A stretch of 64,000 nucleotides of DNA from an uncultured Rikenellaceae bacterium (GCA_947038405.1 CAMQVY010000004.1:1-64000); one strand, 5' to 3'. Shown: positions 37,289-47,023, counted from the first letter of the stretch. A program made the numbers and translations. The notes: generated by a model from the sequence alone, not told the origin.

Positions 37289-38890
37289 ATGGCTAAGACG
37301 TTCACACCCTCTCAGAAGAACAAAGAGGCATACGATGATTTAACATCCATAAATGCAACAATACCACCTCAGGCTGTTGAGCTTGAAGAGGCTGTTCTAG
37401 GTGCATTAATGCTCGATAAGGATAGTATTGTAGCAGTACAAGAGTTCATATCGCCCAAAGCGTTCTATAAAGAGATACATCAGATTATATTTCAAGCTAT
37501 TACAGATTTATCAACTGAACTAAAACCGATTGACTTATATACAGTTACCGATAGATTAAAACTAAAGAAACAACTTACAATAGTTGGAGGAGCATCATAT
37601 CTGGCACAACTCACACAAAAAGTGGGTTCTGCTGCACATATTGAGTTTCACACCAAAATTATTGCTCAAAAGTATGTTCAACGAGAGCTAATCAGAGCTG
37701 CAACTAAGATTCAGAAACAGTCTTATGATGAATCTATTGACGTTACAGACTTAATTGATTCTGCTGAGAGTGAAATATTTAAAGTTGCTGAGGGACATAT
37801 AAAACGTGACGTTCAGAAATCTAAAGATATATTAGCCAAGACATTGGCCGCAATTGAGGAGTCCTCAAAAAGAGAGGGTGGATTTAGTGGTTTGGCTACA
37901 GGATTTACACAACTAGACAAAATAACTCTAGGTTTCCAAGCCTCCGACTTAATTATCATCGCAGCTCGACCCTCTATGGGAAAGACAGCATTCGTTCTCT
38001 CATTAGCACGTAATATTGCTCTTGATTATAACAATGGAGTAGCATTTTTCTCTCTTGAGATGGGTGCAGTACAACTTATGATGCGTCTGATTGTTGTAGA
38101 GTCAGGATTAGATGGTAGATTACTTAGAGGAGGACAGTTATCACCAGAGCAGTGGCTACACCTTGGAAGTTCGGTAGAACCACTATCAAACTCTCCACTA
38201 TTTATAGATGACACTCCAGCTCTCTCTATTTTTGAATTTAGATCAAAAGCAAGACGACTAAAGAAACAACACGATATAAAGATTATTATTATTGACTACC
38301 TTCAGTTGATGACAGGAAATGTTGAGACTAGAGGTAATCGTGAACAAGAGGTTGCATCTATATCAAGATCGCTTAAGGCCATCGCTAAAGAGTTAGATAT
38401 TCCAATAATTGCACTCTCTCAGCTTAATCGTTCGGTAGAGTCAAGGACAGGAAGTAAGAGACCTCAACTATCAGACCTTCGTGAATCTGGAGCAATTGAG
38501 CAAGATGCAGATATTGTATCTTTTATTCATCGACCAGAATACTATGGTATGACAACAGATGAGGAGGGACTTCCGACAGCAGGTATGGCAGAGATAATTA
38601 TAGCCAAGCACCGTAATGGAGCCGTGGACACAGTTAAGCTTAGATTTAGAAAGGAGCAAGCTCGTTTTATGAACTATGATGAAGATACTTACGATGCAGG
38701 TGGAGAGTATAGTGCCATTGAGAGCAGTCTAAACAGCGATCCTAAACCACAATTAGGAGCAGCAAGTACAAATAGATTCTCTTCAAATGAGTTTGACGTG
38801 ACACCATCAACAATAGGAGTTAATTCTAATAGTGGCTTTGACGGTGGACACAATATCCCGCCACCACATATTGATGATGCCCCTTTTTAA
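37289..38890 (+). CDS. dnaB: Replicative DNA helicase
   Basis: It unwinds DNA at the replication fork as a hexamer. The 533-residue protein has an N-terminal primase-interacting domain (about 25-130) and a RecA-like helicase domain. Walker A ARPSMGKTAF is near 229 and the Walker B-like IIIIDYLQLM near 331; SQLNRSVESR near 375 and DLRESGAIEQDAD near 391 are the conserved late motifs. The last 60 residues are Asn/Ser/Gly-rich and disordered. It is preceded by R5 and followed by the comM-type gene. Confidence 0.96.
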   Translation: MAKTFTPSQKNKEAYDDLTSINATIPPQAVELEEAVLGALMLDKDSIVAVQEFISPKAFYKEIHQIIFQAITDLSTELKPIDLYTVTDRLKLKKQLTIVGGASYLAQLTQKVGSAAHIEFHTKIIAQKYVQRELIRAATKIQKQSYDESIDVTDLIDSAESEIFKVAEGHIKRDVQKSKDILAKTLAAIEESSKREGGFSGLATGFTQLDKITLGFQASDLIIIAARPSMGKTAFVLSLARNIALDYNNGVAFFSLEMGAVQLMMRLIVVESGLDGRLLRGGQLSPEQWLHLGSSVEPLSNSPLFIDDTPALSIFEFRSKARRLKKQHDIKIIIIDYLQLMTGNVETRGNREQEVASISRSLKAIAKELDIPIIALSQLNRSVESRTGSKRPQLSDLRESGAIEQDADIVSFIHRPEYYGMTTDEEGLPTAGMAEIIIAKHRNGAVDTVKLRFRKEQARFMNYDEDTYDAGGEYSAIESSLNSDPKPQLGAASTNRFSSNEFDVTPSTIGVNSNSGFDGGHNIPPPHIDDAPF

Positions 38891-38900
38891 CCGTTTGTTA

Positions 38901-38908
38901 TAACTTTG
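38901..38908 (+). promoter_or_regulatory. -7 box upstream of the ComM-type gene
   Basis: TAACTTTG at 38901-38908 matches TAnnTTTG. It is 41 bases before the ATG. No TTTG lies at the usual -33 distance. Confidence 0.45.
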
Positions 38909-38948
38909 ATATGTTGACCTCAATTAACTAATTTTAGACTAAGTTATT

Positions 38949-40490
38949 ATGTTTGTAAAGTGCTATACAAGTACCATATCAGGTATCAGTGCCAACAAAG
39001 TTACCGTAGAGGTTAATATCTCTAAGGGCATTGGGATGCACTTAGTTGGTCTACCAGACAATGCAATTAAGGAGAGTCAAGAGAGGATAAGATCTGCTTT
39101 TGACAACTCTGGACTAAAGATGACAGGTAAAAAGTGTGTTGTCAACCTTGCACCAGCAAGCATTAGAAAAGAGGGTTCTGGATATGACCTTCCCATCGCT
39201 ATCGCAATACTTGCTGCATCTGGACAATGCAGTGCAGACAAGTTTGAAAACTACATAATTATAGGAGAGTTATCTCTAAATGGCAATTTGACTCCCATAA
39301 AGGGAGCACTACCAATTGCAATTGAGGCATTAACCGATGATTTCACTGGTATTATTCTTCCGATAGAGAATGCAAATGAAGCTGCTGTTGTTGAAGGACT
39401 TGACGTTATAGGTGTTGAAAATTTGAAACAAGTTCTTGACTTTCTGAATGGAGAGTGTAATATAGAACCTACGAAATATGAGGTACAAAATAGCGACATC
39501 TACTATACTATTGGCGAATATGAGGATGATTTCAGCGACGTAAAGGGTCAAAAGCATATAAAAAGAGCTATTGAGATTGCAGCATCAGGAGGTCACAACG
39601 TTATAATGATTGGCTCTCCTGGTTCGGGAAAAACAATGTTAGCAAAAAGAATTCCAACTATCATTCCACCTCTTAGTATCAATGAATCATTAGAGACAAC
39701 AAAAATCCACTCAGTGGCAGGGAAACTAGGAGCACAAAGTGGATTATTAAAAAAACGTCCATTCAGAGCACCCCATCACTTAACGTCACAAGTTGCTCTT
39801 GTAGGTGGAGGAACAACTCCTCAACCAGGAGAGATCTCTCTTGCTCATAATGGGATACTATTTCTTGATGAGTTACCTGAATTTGGACGAAATATGCTAG
39901 AGGTTTTAAGACAACCACTAGAGGATAAAAAAATAGTAGTATCAAGAGCAAAATATAGTGTTGAATACCCTGCTAATTTTATTTTGGTAGCATCAATGAA
40001 CCCATGTCCATGTGGCTACTTCAACCATCCAACAAAAGAGTGTGTTTGTTCTCGCAATGCAGTACATAGGTATATTAATAAAATATCAGGTCCTCTTCTC
40101 GATAGAATAGATATGCACATTGAAGTTACACCAGTAGAAAATAGTCTAATGGTTAACGACAGTATTGAGGAGGGTAGTCAAAATATACTACGACGTGTAG
40201 TCGATGCTAGAGCGATTCAAACGCAACGATTTTCAGATTGCAGCAACGTACACACAAATGCGATGATGAATAGCAAGATGATTAGAAAATATTGCAAGTT
40301 AAGCAGTGAATCTTCATCTCTACTAGAGCGAGCAATGTCGAGACTAAATCTCTCAGCAAGGGCACACGACAGAGTTATAAAGGTTGCCAGGACAATCGCT
40401 GATTTAGCTGGAGAGAAGGAGATTCTACCGACACACATTGCAGAGTCTATTGGGTACAGAAGTCTTGATCGAGAAAATTGGGGTAAATAG
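38949..40490 (+). CDS. YifB/ComM family Mg-chelatase-like AAA+ ATPase
   Basis: A 513-residue cytoplasmic protein with an N-terminal Lon-like ChlI domain (about 15-165), an AAA+ core with GSPGSGKTMLAKRIP near 218, LFLDELPEFGR near 302, and a Mg-chelatase-type C-terminal region (from about 400). ComM relatives help branch migration of DNA taken up during transformation. A ComEC-type gene begins only 2 bases later, which supports a link to DNA uptake, although YifB proteins also occur in bacteria not known to be competent. Confidence 0.92.
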   Translation: MFVKCYTSTISGISANKVTVEVNISKGIGMHLVGLPDNAIKESQERIRSAFDNSGLKMTGKKCVVNLAPASIRKEGSGYDLPIAIAILAASGQCSADKFENYIIIGELSLNGNLTPIKGALPIAIEALTDDFTGIILPIENANEAAVVEGLDVIGVENLKQVLDFLNGECNIEPTKYEVQNSDIYYTIGEYEDDFSDVKGQKHIKRAIEIAASGGHNVIMIGSPGSGKTMLAKRIPTIIPPLSINESLETTKIHSVAGKLGAQSGLLKKRPFRAPHHLTSQVALVGGGTTPQPGEISLAHNGILFLDELPEFGRNMLEVLRQPLEDKKIVVSRAKYSVEYPANFILVASMNPCPCGYFNHPTKECVCSRNAVHRYINKISGPLLDRIDMHIEVTPVENSLMVNDSIEEGSQNILRRVVDARAIQTQRFSDCSNVHTNAMMNSKMIRKYCKLSSESSSLLERAMSRLNLSARAHDRVIKVARTIADLAGEKEILPTHIAESIGYRSLDRENWGK

Positions 40491-40492
40491 TT

Positions 40493-41986
40493 ATGAAGCT
40501 GCGTAATTGGCTATTATTAAATCCATTCAGTATTATATTTACAATATTGGCCTTAGGTATTATCTACGCCTACTACTTCGAGTTATCAACAATTACCGCA
40601 TCAATAATATCTGCACTGAGTATTATTACTCTAGTTATATCACTTTATATACGAACAACAAAACTATCCATAAGCTACATATATACCGCAATATTTATCT
40701 TTAGCATAGGACTTGTTACCACATCTATACATAAGCCAAGTAACTATCTACCAAGTGGCGAATATATCAAAATGAGCATTGATATTGACAACAGTATCTC
40801 AACTCATGGACGATGGCAAAGAGTTTATGGTACACTAAAAAGCTACACCTCGCATGGAGGAGGTATAATCGATGTAGATCAAAGAGTCGAAGTAAATATC
40901 GACACATCAAACATAATAAAACATGGTGATTTAATTGAGTGCAGTGGATATATAAACGATATCTCTCAAGATAATGGATATGGTCGACTCATGGCAATAC
41001 GGGGTATATTTAAGAGAACATATATCACTGAAAACAAAATTACATCTATATGTAACACTCCTAACAGAGGTATAATACATTACGCTCAGAGAGTACAACA
41101 AAAAGCATTCCAGCGACTAGAGAGGTTAAATCTCAGTGAAAACTCCTTAGCAATAGTAGCTGCCATGAGCATCGGGGATAAAAGGCTACTATCATCAGAT
41201 CTAAAACGCTCATACTCCAAGAGTGGAGCATCACATATTCTTGCAGTATCGGGTCTACATGTAGGGATCGTATTTCTGTTAATAAATATTTTACTATCTA
41301 TTATTCCTCTATTCATCCATAGAGGGTTTATCTTAAAGAGTATAATTGGAATTACAGTTATATGGTTATTTGCAATCATCTCAGGACTCTCACCATCAGT
41401 AATAAGAGCAGCCTCAATGTTCTCAATAGCTCATATTGCATATGCATCAAGCCAAACATATAACTCATTCAACATCATAGCTGCAACAGCAACTGTAATG
41501 CTATGTATCAACCCTATGTGGTTATTTGACATCAGCTTCCAACTCTCATTTGCAGCAACTGCATCGTTATCACTTATGGTATCTCCAATATATGCCAAAC
41601 TAAGAGGTAAAAATAATCTAACAAATAGGCTATTATCTGCAATAATCACAAGTACGGTTGCAACAGTTGGTACAGCTCCGCTTGTTGCATATTATTTCGG
41701 TATAATACCTATATTTGCATTTATTGTCAATATACCGATTATCTTTCTCTCATACATTGTTGTACAAACAGCTATAGTATGGATAATATTACCTTTTAAA
41801 TATCTTACAATACCCATCTATTACACTCTTAGTATATCAACATATAGTATTAATTATATTGTTGATTTTGTTGCATCACTTCCCTACTCTACTATATATA
41901 GTGAACCCTCAATACTACAAATATCAATATGCTATATATTATTTATACTCTCCATAATTATATTAAAAAGAAAAGAGGAAAACTAA
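40493..41986 (+). CDS. ComEC/Rec2 family membrane protein without metallo-beta-lactamase domain
   Basis: A 497-residue polytopic membrane protein. The N-terminal part has helices at about 10-30, 30-50 and 55-75, then a soluble OB-like DUF4131 region, and the ComEC/Rec2 competence domain follows, starting near residue 225 with AVSGLHVGIVFLL and SGLSPSVIRAASMF near 295. It stops at the end of that domain, so the metallo-beta-lactamase-like domain found in long ComEC proteins is absent. ComEC forms the inner-membrane DNA uptake channel. The gene is coupled to the ComM-type gene. Confidence 0.9.
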   Translation: MKLRNWLLLNPFSIIFTILALGIIYAYYFELSTITASIISALSIITLVISLYIRTTKLSISYIYTAIFIFSIGLVTTSIHKPSNYLPSGEYIKMSIDIDNSISTHGRWQRVYGTLKSYTSHGGGIIDVDQRVEVNIDTSNIIKHGDLIECSGYINDISQDNGYGRLMAIRGIFKRTYITENKITSICNTPNRGIIHYAQRVQQKAFQRLERLNLSENSLAIVAAMSIGDKRLLSSDLKRSYSKSGASHILAVSGLHVGIVFLLINILLSIIPLFIHRGFILKSIIGITVIWLFAIISGLSPSVIRAASMFSIAHIAYASSQTYNSFNIIAATATVMLCINPMWLFDISFQLSFAATASLSLMVSPIYAKLRGKNNLTNRLLSAIITSTVATVGTAPLVAYYFGIIPIFAFIVNIPIIFLSYIVVQTAIVWIILPFKYLTIPIYYTLSISTYSINYIVDFVASLPYSTIYSEPSILQISICYILFILSIIILKRKEEN

Positions 41987-41997
41987 GTTTTCCTCTT
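41973..41997. terminator. Bidirectional terminator at the ComEC stop
   Basis: AAGAGGAAAAC (41973-41983) and GTTTTCCTCTT (41987-41997) are perfectly complementary, with only 3 bases between them. The ComEC stop codon lies in the loop. On the opposite strand it follows the DUF2148 gene. Confidence 0.75.
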
Positions 41998-42005
41998 CAT
42001 ATATT

Positions 42006-42551
42006 CTATTTACGTGTTGACACTCTGTCGAAGAATGGACTTTTTCCACTACAACTCAGAGATATCGCAAATGCAGCGTGACAATCTCCAACGAATCCAA
42101 GTTTCATCGCAGCATGAGCAACCGACCACATTACTCTATTATCAACCCTATTATCAGCAGCAATAGATACTGCCGAACCAATAGCTATACCCAAGTCATT
42201 CATATTAAATGCACATGGGACACTCTCACTAGCTAATTTTTCAGCACAAGTATCATAACCACAATAACCACAGTTCAATCCAAATACACCAATACGAGTT
42301 CCGATAATAATAACCGCATCACTATTTAACAGATTGCCTGCATCACGAATAAAGAATTTACGAGCCTCCTCTTTCTCTCCGATCTCATTCATCAAGTTGA
42401 CGATAGACTCAATCTCCGCACGATCAACAATAGTTACAATCTCTAAATTATCGACACCTTTACCTTTAGGTGCAGTACGTGCCGCAGTCATCATAGACTT
42501 TGCAACATTTAATACCTGCTCCTGTCTTGACTGTTTCTCGTTAATAGCCAT
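42006..42551 (-). CDS. DUF2148 ferredoxin-domain protein
   Basis: A 181-residue protein with a cysteine-rich DUF2148 domain: GLNCGYCGYDTC near 91-102 and VPCAF near 111. The arrangement suggests an iron-sulfur cluster. The N-terminal third (from MAINEKQSRQEQVLNVAKSMMTAARTAP) resembles the flavin-type fold start of nitroreductase-like proteins. Its ATG overlaps the nfnB stop region by one base, so it is in the NfnAB operon, as an accessory redox protein of unknown role. Confidence 0.8.
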   Translation of the reverse strand: MAINEKQSRQEQVLNVAKSMMTAARTAPKGKGVDNLEIVTIVDRAEIESIVNLMNEIGEKEEARKFFIRDAGNLLNSDAVIIIGTRIGVFGLNCGYCGYDTCAEKLASESVPCAFNMNDLGIAIGSAVSIAADNRVDNRVMWSVAHAAMKLGFVGDCHAAFAISLSCSGKSPFFDRVSTRK

Positions 42552-43936
42552 TATTTATTTTTTATATATTCATCAATAGCCTTTGCCGCCTTACGACCAG
42601 CACCCATTGCTAATATTACAGTTGCAGCACCAGTAACAACATCGCCACCAGCAAATATTCCTGGGCGAGAAGTTGCTCCTGACTCATCAGCAACCAGACA
42701 TCCCCAACGGTTTGCCTCAAGTCCCTGAGTTGTCGATACAATAAGAGGATTAGGTGATGTACCAAGTGCCATTATAACAACGTCACACTCAATATCAAAC
42801 TCAGATCCAGCAACAATAATAGGAGAACGACGTCCCGAAGCATCTGGTTCGCCAAGCTCCATTTTAACACATCTTATAGCTTTCACCCAACCATTTTCAT
42901 CACCAATAACTTCAGTAGGATTAGTCAACATTTGAAAGTTAATACCCTCCTCTTTAGCGTGATGTACCTCCTCAACACGTGCAGGAAGTTCAGCCTCCGA
43001 TCGTCTATAAACAATATGAGCATCTGCACCAAGACGCTTAGCAGTTCTCACAGCATCCATTGCAACATTACCGCCACCAATCACTACAACTCGATGTCCA
43101 ACATATATAGGCGTGTCATAGTCATCGTCATAAGCCTTCATAAGGTTTGCTCTAGTCAAGAACTCATTCGCCGATACAACACCATTATAGTTCTCACCAT
43201 TAATACCCATAAATTTAGGTAATCCAGCACCAGAACCAACGAAAACAGCTTCATATCCCTCTTCATCCATCAACTCATCAATTGTTACTGTACGTCCAAC
43301 AATAGTATCAGTTTCGATTTCGACACCTAATCTCTTTACGTTCTCTACCTCTTTAGCAACAATTTTATCTTTTGGAAGTCTAAATTCAGGAATACCATAC
43401 TCTAATACTCCACCAACTTTATGAAGTGCTTCAAATATCTTTACTCCGTATCCCAACTTAGCAAGGTCACTTGCACACGCTAAACCAGCAGGTCCACTAC
43501 CAACAATAGCGACTTTAGATCCATTATCAGGAGCTTTTTCACACTTAGTTCCACCATTATTTATACTCCAATCACCAACAAATCTCTCTAACTTGCCAAT
43601 TGCCACAGGCTCTTTTTTAATACCTATAATACAAGCTCCCTCACACTGCACCTCTTGTGGACAAACACGACCACAAACCGATGGAAGAGAGCTATCTCTT
43701 GATATAATAGTCGCAGCTTCAGCAAAGTTACCTTTTGCTACCTCATCTATGAAAGATGGGATATCTATTGAAACTGGGCACATCTCGACACACTTAGGCT
43801 TCTTACAAGTTAAACACCTTGACGCCTCTAATTGTGCCTCTTGAATGTTGTAACCATAACAAACCTCTTCAAAATTTGTTGCTCTAACTTTAGGGTCCTG
43901 CTCTCTAACAGGTACTCTTGGAATTTTATTTGCCAT
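42551..43936 (-). CDS. nfnB: NADH-dependent reduced ferredoxin:NADP+ oxidoreductase subunit B (GltD-type)
   Basis: The large subunit of the electron-bifurcating transhydrogenase, 461 residues. It has N-terminal 4Fe-4S ligands (CLTCKKPKCVEMCP, residues 40-53, and CGRVCPQEVQCEGAC), an FAD motif VAIVGSGPAGLACA near 142 and an NADP motif VVIGGGNVAMDA near 282. A glutamate synthase small subunit (GltD) looks alike, but the NfnA-type partner next to it, 15 bases upstream, favours NfnB. It couples NADH, NADPH and ferredoxin pools in anaerobes. Confidence 0.9.
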   Translation of the reverse strand: MANKIPRVPVREQDPKVRATNFEEVCYGYNIQEAQLEASRCLTCKKPKCVEMCPVSIDIPSFIDEVAKGNFAEAATIISRDSSLPSVCGRVCPQEVQCEGACIIGIKKEPVAIGKLERFVGDWSINNGGTKCEKAPDNGSKVAIVGSGPAGLACASDLAKLGYGVKIFEALHKVGGVLEYGIPEFRLPKDKIVAKEVENVKRLGVEIETDTIVGRTVTIDELMDEEGYEAVFVGSGAGLPKFMGINGENYNGVVSANEFLTRANLMKAYDDDYDTPIYVGHRVVVIGGGNVAMDAVRTAKRLGADAHIVYRRSEAELPARVEEVHHAKEEGINFQMLTNPTEVIGDENGWVKAIRCVKMELGEPDASGRRSPIIVAGSEFDIECDVVIMALGTSPNPLIVSTTQGLEANRWGCLVADESGATSRPGIFAGGDVVTGAATVILAMGAGRKAAKAIDEYIKNK

Positions 43937-43951
43937 CTTTAATCTCTAATT

Positions 43952-44821
43952 CTATTTACCTAACCCAATTTTACACACGTGATCCGCATGCTCATTCGCT
44001 TTTGCCTCAAGGCTTTTATACATACCTTGTCTACGCATCGCCTCATCAAAGTCAACAAGATGTCCATCAAACTCAGGACCATCAACACAAGCAAAAAGAG
44101 TCTTACCACCAACAGTTACTCGACAAGCACCACACATACCCGTTCCATCTACCATCAATGTATTTAAACTAACAATAGTTTTTATGTTATATGCCTTTGT
44201 TGTAAGAGTAACAAATTTCATCATAATCATAGGTCCTATCGCAATAACCTCATCATACATTTTACCTTGGTTATCAATCAAATCATTAATAAGATTGGTA
44301 ACAAGTCCATGAAAGCCAACACTACCATCATCAGTAGCGATGTATAAGTTTCCAGCAACAGCTCTCAACTCATCCTCCATTATAATCATTTCACTACTCT
44401 TTGCCCCAACAATAACATCCGCTTGAACTCCATTTTCATGTAGCCATTTCACTTGTGGATATACAGGAGCAGCTCCTACACCTCCAGCAACAAAAAGAAT
44501 TCTCTTTTTACGGAGTTCATTAATATCCTCTTTTATAAACTCACTTGGAAGCCCTAGTGGACCAGCAAAAGCATGTAACTCTTCACCCACGTTTAATGCA
44601 CATATTTTCTTCGTAGATACACCTATAGTCTGTGTTACAATAGTGACACTACCTCTCTCCTTATCATAGTCTGAGATAGTTAAAGGAACTCTTTCACCCT
44701 TATCTCCTACTCTAACGATTACAAATTGACCTGGTTGAGCAGAACGCGCCACCCTCGGTGCTTCGATCGCCATTTGAAAAATATTTGGCGCAATTTCGCG
44801 CTTCTCTAAAATTTTAAACAT
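43952..44821 (-). CDS. nfnA: NADH-dependent reduced ferredoxin:NADP+ oxidoreductase subunit A
   Basis: A 289-residue FAD/NAD-binding and 2Fe-2S protein of the ferredoxin reductase/dihydroorotate dehydrogenase electron-transfer type. It has QPGQFVIVRVGDKGERVPL near residue 29 (FAD), FVAGGVGAAPVYPQ near 110 (NAD), and a C-terminal cluster GTGMCGACRVTV and FACVDGPEFDGH (residues 222-250). It is adjacent to nfnB, so together they form NfnAB. It can also be annotated as a sulfide dehydrogenase subunit. Confidence 0.9.
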   Translation of the reverse strand: MFKILEKREIAPNIFQMAIEAPRVARSAQPGQFVIVRVGDKGERVPLTISDYDKERGSVTIVTQTIGVSTKKICALNVGEELHAFAGPLGLPSEFIKEDINELRKKRILFVAGGVGAAPVYPQVKWLHENGVQADVIVGAKSSEMIIMEDELRAVAGNLYIATDDGSVGFHGLVTNLINDLIDNQGKMYDEVIAIGPMIMMKFVTLTTKAYNIKTIVSLNTLMVDGTGMCGACRVTVGGKTLFACVDGPEFDGHLVDFDEAMRRQGMYKSLEAKANEHADHVCKIGLGK

Positions 44822-44851
44822 CTTAAATTATATATTGTTATTTTTTTAATA

Positions 44852-45925
44852 TTATTCTATGTATGCAACTGTACGAATCTCTCTGAAAGGTCTTGAAGGA
44901 TCATTCAATATTATGTAAACATTTGCAAAGACTCGTCCTAAATTGTAATGCGCAGCATCTAACTCAACCTCAAATCCAACTACCTCACCTGGTTTTATCA
45001 CTTGGTGAGCTCGCAATGTACAATCGACTCCCTTTGCAAGTTGAACATAATAAATTACTAAATCACTAGTCCCCTGATTTTCAAGAGTAAATTCCTGACT
45101 CAATACATCATCAAAATCAACATCTCCAAAGGACTTAAATGTAGAATCGAACTTCGCTTTTGGAACATTAATACTATCGATCCCGTCAAAATTTGGAGTA
45201 CCAATAGCTGTAATTGATGAGTTAGGTCTCTGCAAAACACCATTAATGTAATACTCTACCATTAATGTTTTTATCCCCCACATAGTCCTATTTTGCAAAT
45301 CACAAGTGATTGTAAATTCACCCTTTCCTTTTGGTTTAACACTATATGTTTCAGTAGTACTACTACTCTTATCCTCCGTATAACTCTTCACCACAACCTC
45401 AAGAGGCTTTGACGATACATTCACATAGGAAATTGCTGTACTCGCAGTAGATCCTTGCTCAACATAACCAACGCTCTTTGTAATCATATCGACTCTCAAT
45501 CCTTGATTCCCAATTACAAATGGGTACTCCTCTTCAATTGAGAGTGGTCTTCCATTAACGTAACCCTTTATAACCAAAACATCTCTATTCTTTCGGTTAT
45601 TACTAACAACTATTATATCGTTAACGAATAAACCTGGGCGACCACTAGGATTAAATGTGATTGTAATTTCACCTTTTTCTCCTGGCAAAATAGGTTTTTG
45701 AGAGTATTTAGGTTTCGTACACCCACAGGAAACAGAGATTTTCTCTATCACAAATGGCTTATCCCCTCCATTTACAAAAGCAAACTTATGACTAACAGCT
45801 CCATCAACTTCATTGATTTCGCCAAAGTCACAAACCATGCTATCAAATTCCATTGTTGATTTACCTTGTTGAGCATACGAGAACGCACTCAAAAAAGTGG
45901 CAATAAACAGTAATAAATAGTTCAT
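44852..45925 (-). CDS. DUF1573 domain-containing exported protein
   Basis: A 357-residue protein with a signal peptide (MNYLLLFIATFLSAFSYAQ). Its first DUF1573 module has the family motif FAFVNGGDKPFVIEKISVSCGCTKP near residues 48-72 (kept here only as a summary), and there appear to be two further immunoglobulin-like repeats in the rest. The function is unknown. It lies 30 bases upstream of nfnA on the same strand, so it may be in the operon, but a strong promoter upstream of it would drive the whole set. Confidence 0.85.
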   Translation of the reverse strand: MNYLLLFIATFLSAFSYAQQGKSTMEFDSMVCDFGEINEVDGAVSHKFAFVNGGDKPFVIEKISVSCGCTKPKYSQKPILPGEKGEITITFNPSGRPGLFVNDIIVVSNNRKNRDVLVIKGYVNGRPLSIEEEYPFVIGNQGLRVDMITKSVGYVEQGSTASTAISYVNVSSKPLEVVVKSYTEDKSSSTTETYSVKPKGKGEFTITCDLQNRTMWGIKTLMVEYYINGVLQRPNSSITAIGTPNFDGIDSINVPKAKFDSTFKSFGDVDFDDVLSQEFTLENQGTSDLVIYYVQLAKGVDCTLRAHQVIKPGEVVGFEVELDAAHYNLGRVFANVYIILNDPSRPFREIRTVAYIE

Positions 45926-45943
45926 AATATATTAAATTGGCGG

Positions 45944-45974
45944 CAAATTTAGTTAAGAAAACTATGTTTTCAAA
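45944..45974 (-). promoter_or_regulatory. Promoter of the DUF1573-nfnA-nfnB-DUF2148 operon
   Basis: TAAATTTG (45944-45951) and TTTG (45971-45974) on the minus strand are separated by exactly 19 bases, a perfect fit to the phylum consensus. The -33 box overlaps a short hairpin GAAAACTATGTTTTC (45957-45971), which resembles the start of the long-hairpin repeats at 26634 and 26787. Confidence 0.8.
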
Positions 45975-45995
45975 GAAGTTTAACGAAAGTTTTGA
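45955..45995 (+). repeat. Fragment resembling the long-hairpin repeat
   Basis: AGAAAACTATGTTTTC followed by AAAGAAGTTTAACGAAAGTTTTG is similar in order to the first 40 bases of the repeats at 26634 and 26787 (AGAAAACGAAGTTTTCAAGAAAGTTTG...). Only a degenerate left half is visible. Confidence 0.4.
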
Positions 45996-46038
45996 ACGTT
46001 TTAGTTCATTTTAGGTTACTTTATATTTGAAAAAGTAT

Positions 46039-46998
46039 TTATATTTTTAAACCCATCTCTTCAAACATCAACTTATCTGAATCAATATCACAACCAACAG
46101 TAGTAAGCATATCTCCAACAATAGATGCACTCACACCTGAACGCAACAGTTTAGACATTAAATGATTAATTGCAGCTCTTCCTCCAGCTAATCTAATATG
46201 CGCCTTTGGATTGATAATTTTAAATATTGCAATAGTTCTTAGAATCTCTTCATCCTCTAATGGTGGAGTATTCTCAAGAGTAGTTCCTTTTATCGGATTG
46301 AGTATATTTAACGGAATAGATAATATATTATTATCTCTCAGAGTGATAGCAAGCTCAACTCTCTGCTCCATGCTCTCACCCATACCAATAATACCACCAC
46401 TACACACAGCCATACCAAGATCCTGAGCGTCATGTATAGTCTTTAACTTATCTTCAATGGTATGTGTTGTACATAAATCAGGAAAATATGTTGGCGCAGT
46501 CTCTAAATTACAGTGATAACGCCCAACTCCACTCTTTTGTAGCTTTTCTAATTGAGCTCTATTCAACAAGCCCATTGAGGCACATAGCTCAATATCACAC
46601 TCTTTCTCAATAGCATTATACAGATCGCAGCATTTATCCACATCAGCATCAGTCATTGTGCGACCACTAGTCACCAAAGAGAATCGTTTAACACCTTTTG
46701 ATTTATTATATTTTGCAGCCTCCACAGTCTCCACAGCCCCAAGCAAAGGATATACATCAACATCCGTCTTATGGAATTTAGACTGAGAACACCATTTGCA
46801 ATCCTCACTACACCTTCCACTACGTGCATTCAAAATGGAGCACATATCAAAAGTATCTCCATGACTCTTGACCCTAAGTTCATTTGCCAACTGACATAAT
46901 GACTCAAGGGGACTCTCTTTAACAATCTCAACTGCCTCTTCAAAAGATAGCGAATAACCATCTTTAACTCGACCCATAAGGTCTTCAACTCTTTTCAT
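46039..46998 (-). CDS. bioB: Biotin synthase
   Basis: A radical SAM enzyme that inserts sulfur into dethiobiotin to make biotin. The protein has about 319 residues from the ATG at 46998; the longer ORF would begin with TTG. The cluster motif is C63-x3-C67-x2-C70 (RCSEDCKWCSQ). The auxiliary cluster contacts (VTSGR, LCASMGLL near 140 and CNLETAPTYFPDLCTTH near 163) are present. It lies divergently from bioD with 194 bases between them, so the pair shares a regulatory space. A -7 box, TATCTTTG, is at 47024-47031. Confidence 0.95.
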   Translation of the reverse strand: MKRVEDLMGRVKDGYSLSFEEAVEIVKESPLESLCQLANELRVKSHGDTFDMCSILNARSGRCSEDCKWCSQSKFHKTDVDVYPLLGAVETVEAAKYNKSKGVKRFSLVTSGRTMTDADVDKCCDLYNAIEKECDIELCASMGLLNRAQLEKLQKSGVGRYHCNLETAPTYFPDLCTTHTIEDKLKTIHDAQDLGMAVCSGGIIGMGESMEQRVELAITLRDNNILSIPLNILNPIKGTTLENTPPLEDEEILRTIAIFKIINPKAHIRLAGGRAAINHLMSKLLRSGVSASIVGDMLTTVGCDIDSDKLMFEEMGLKI

Positions 46999-47023
46999 AA
47001 ACAAAAAATTTGCGATATATCCA

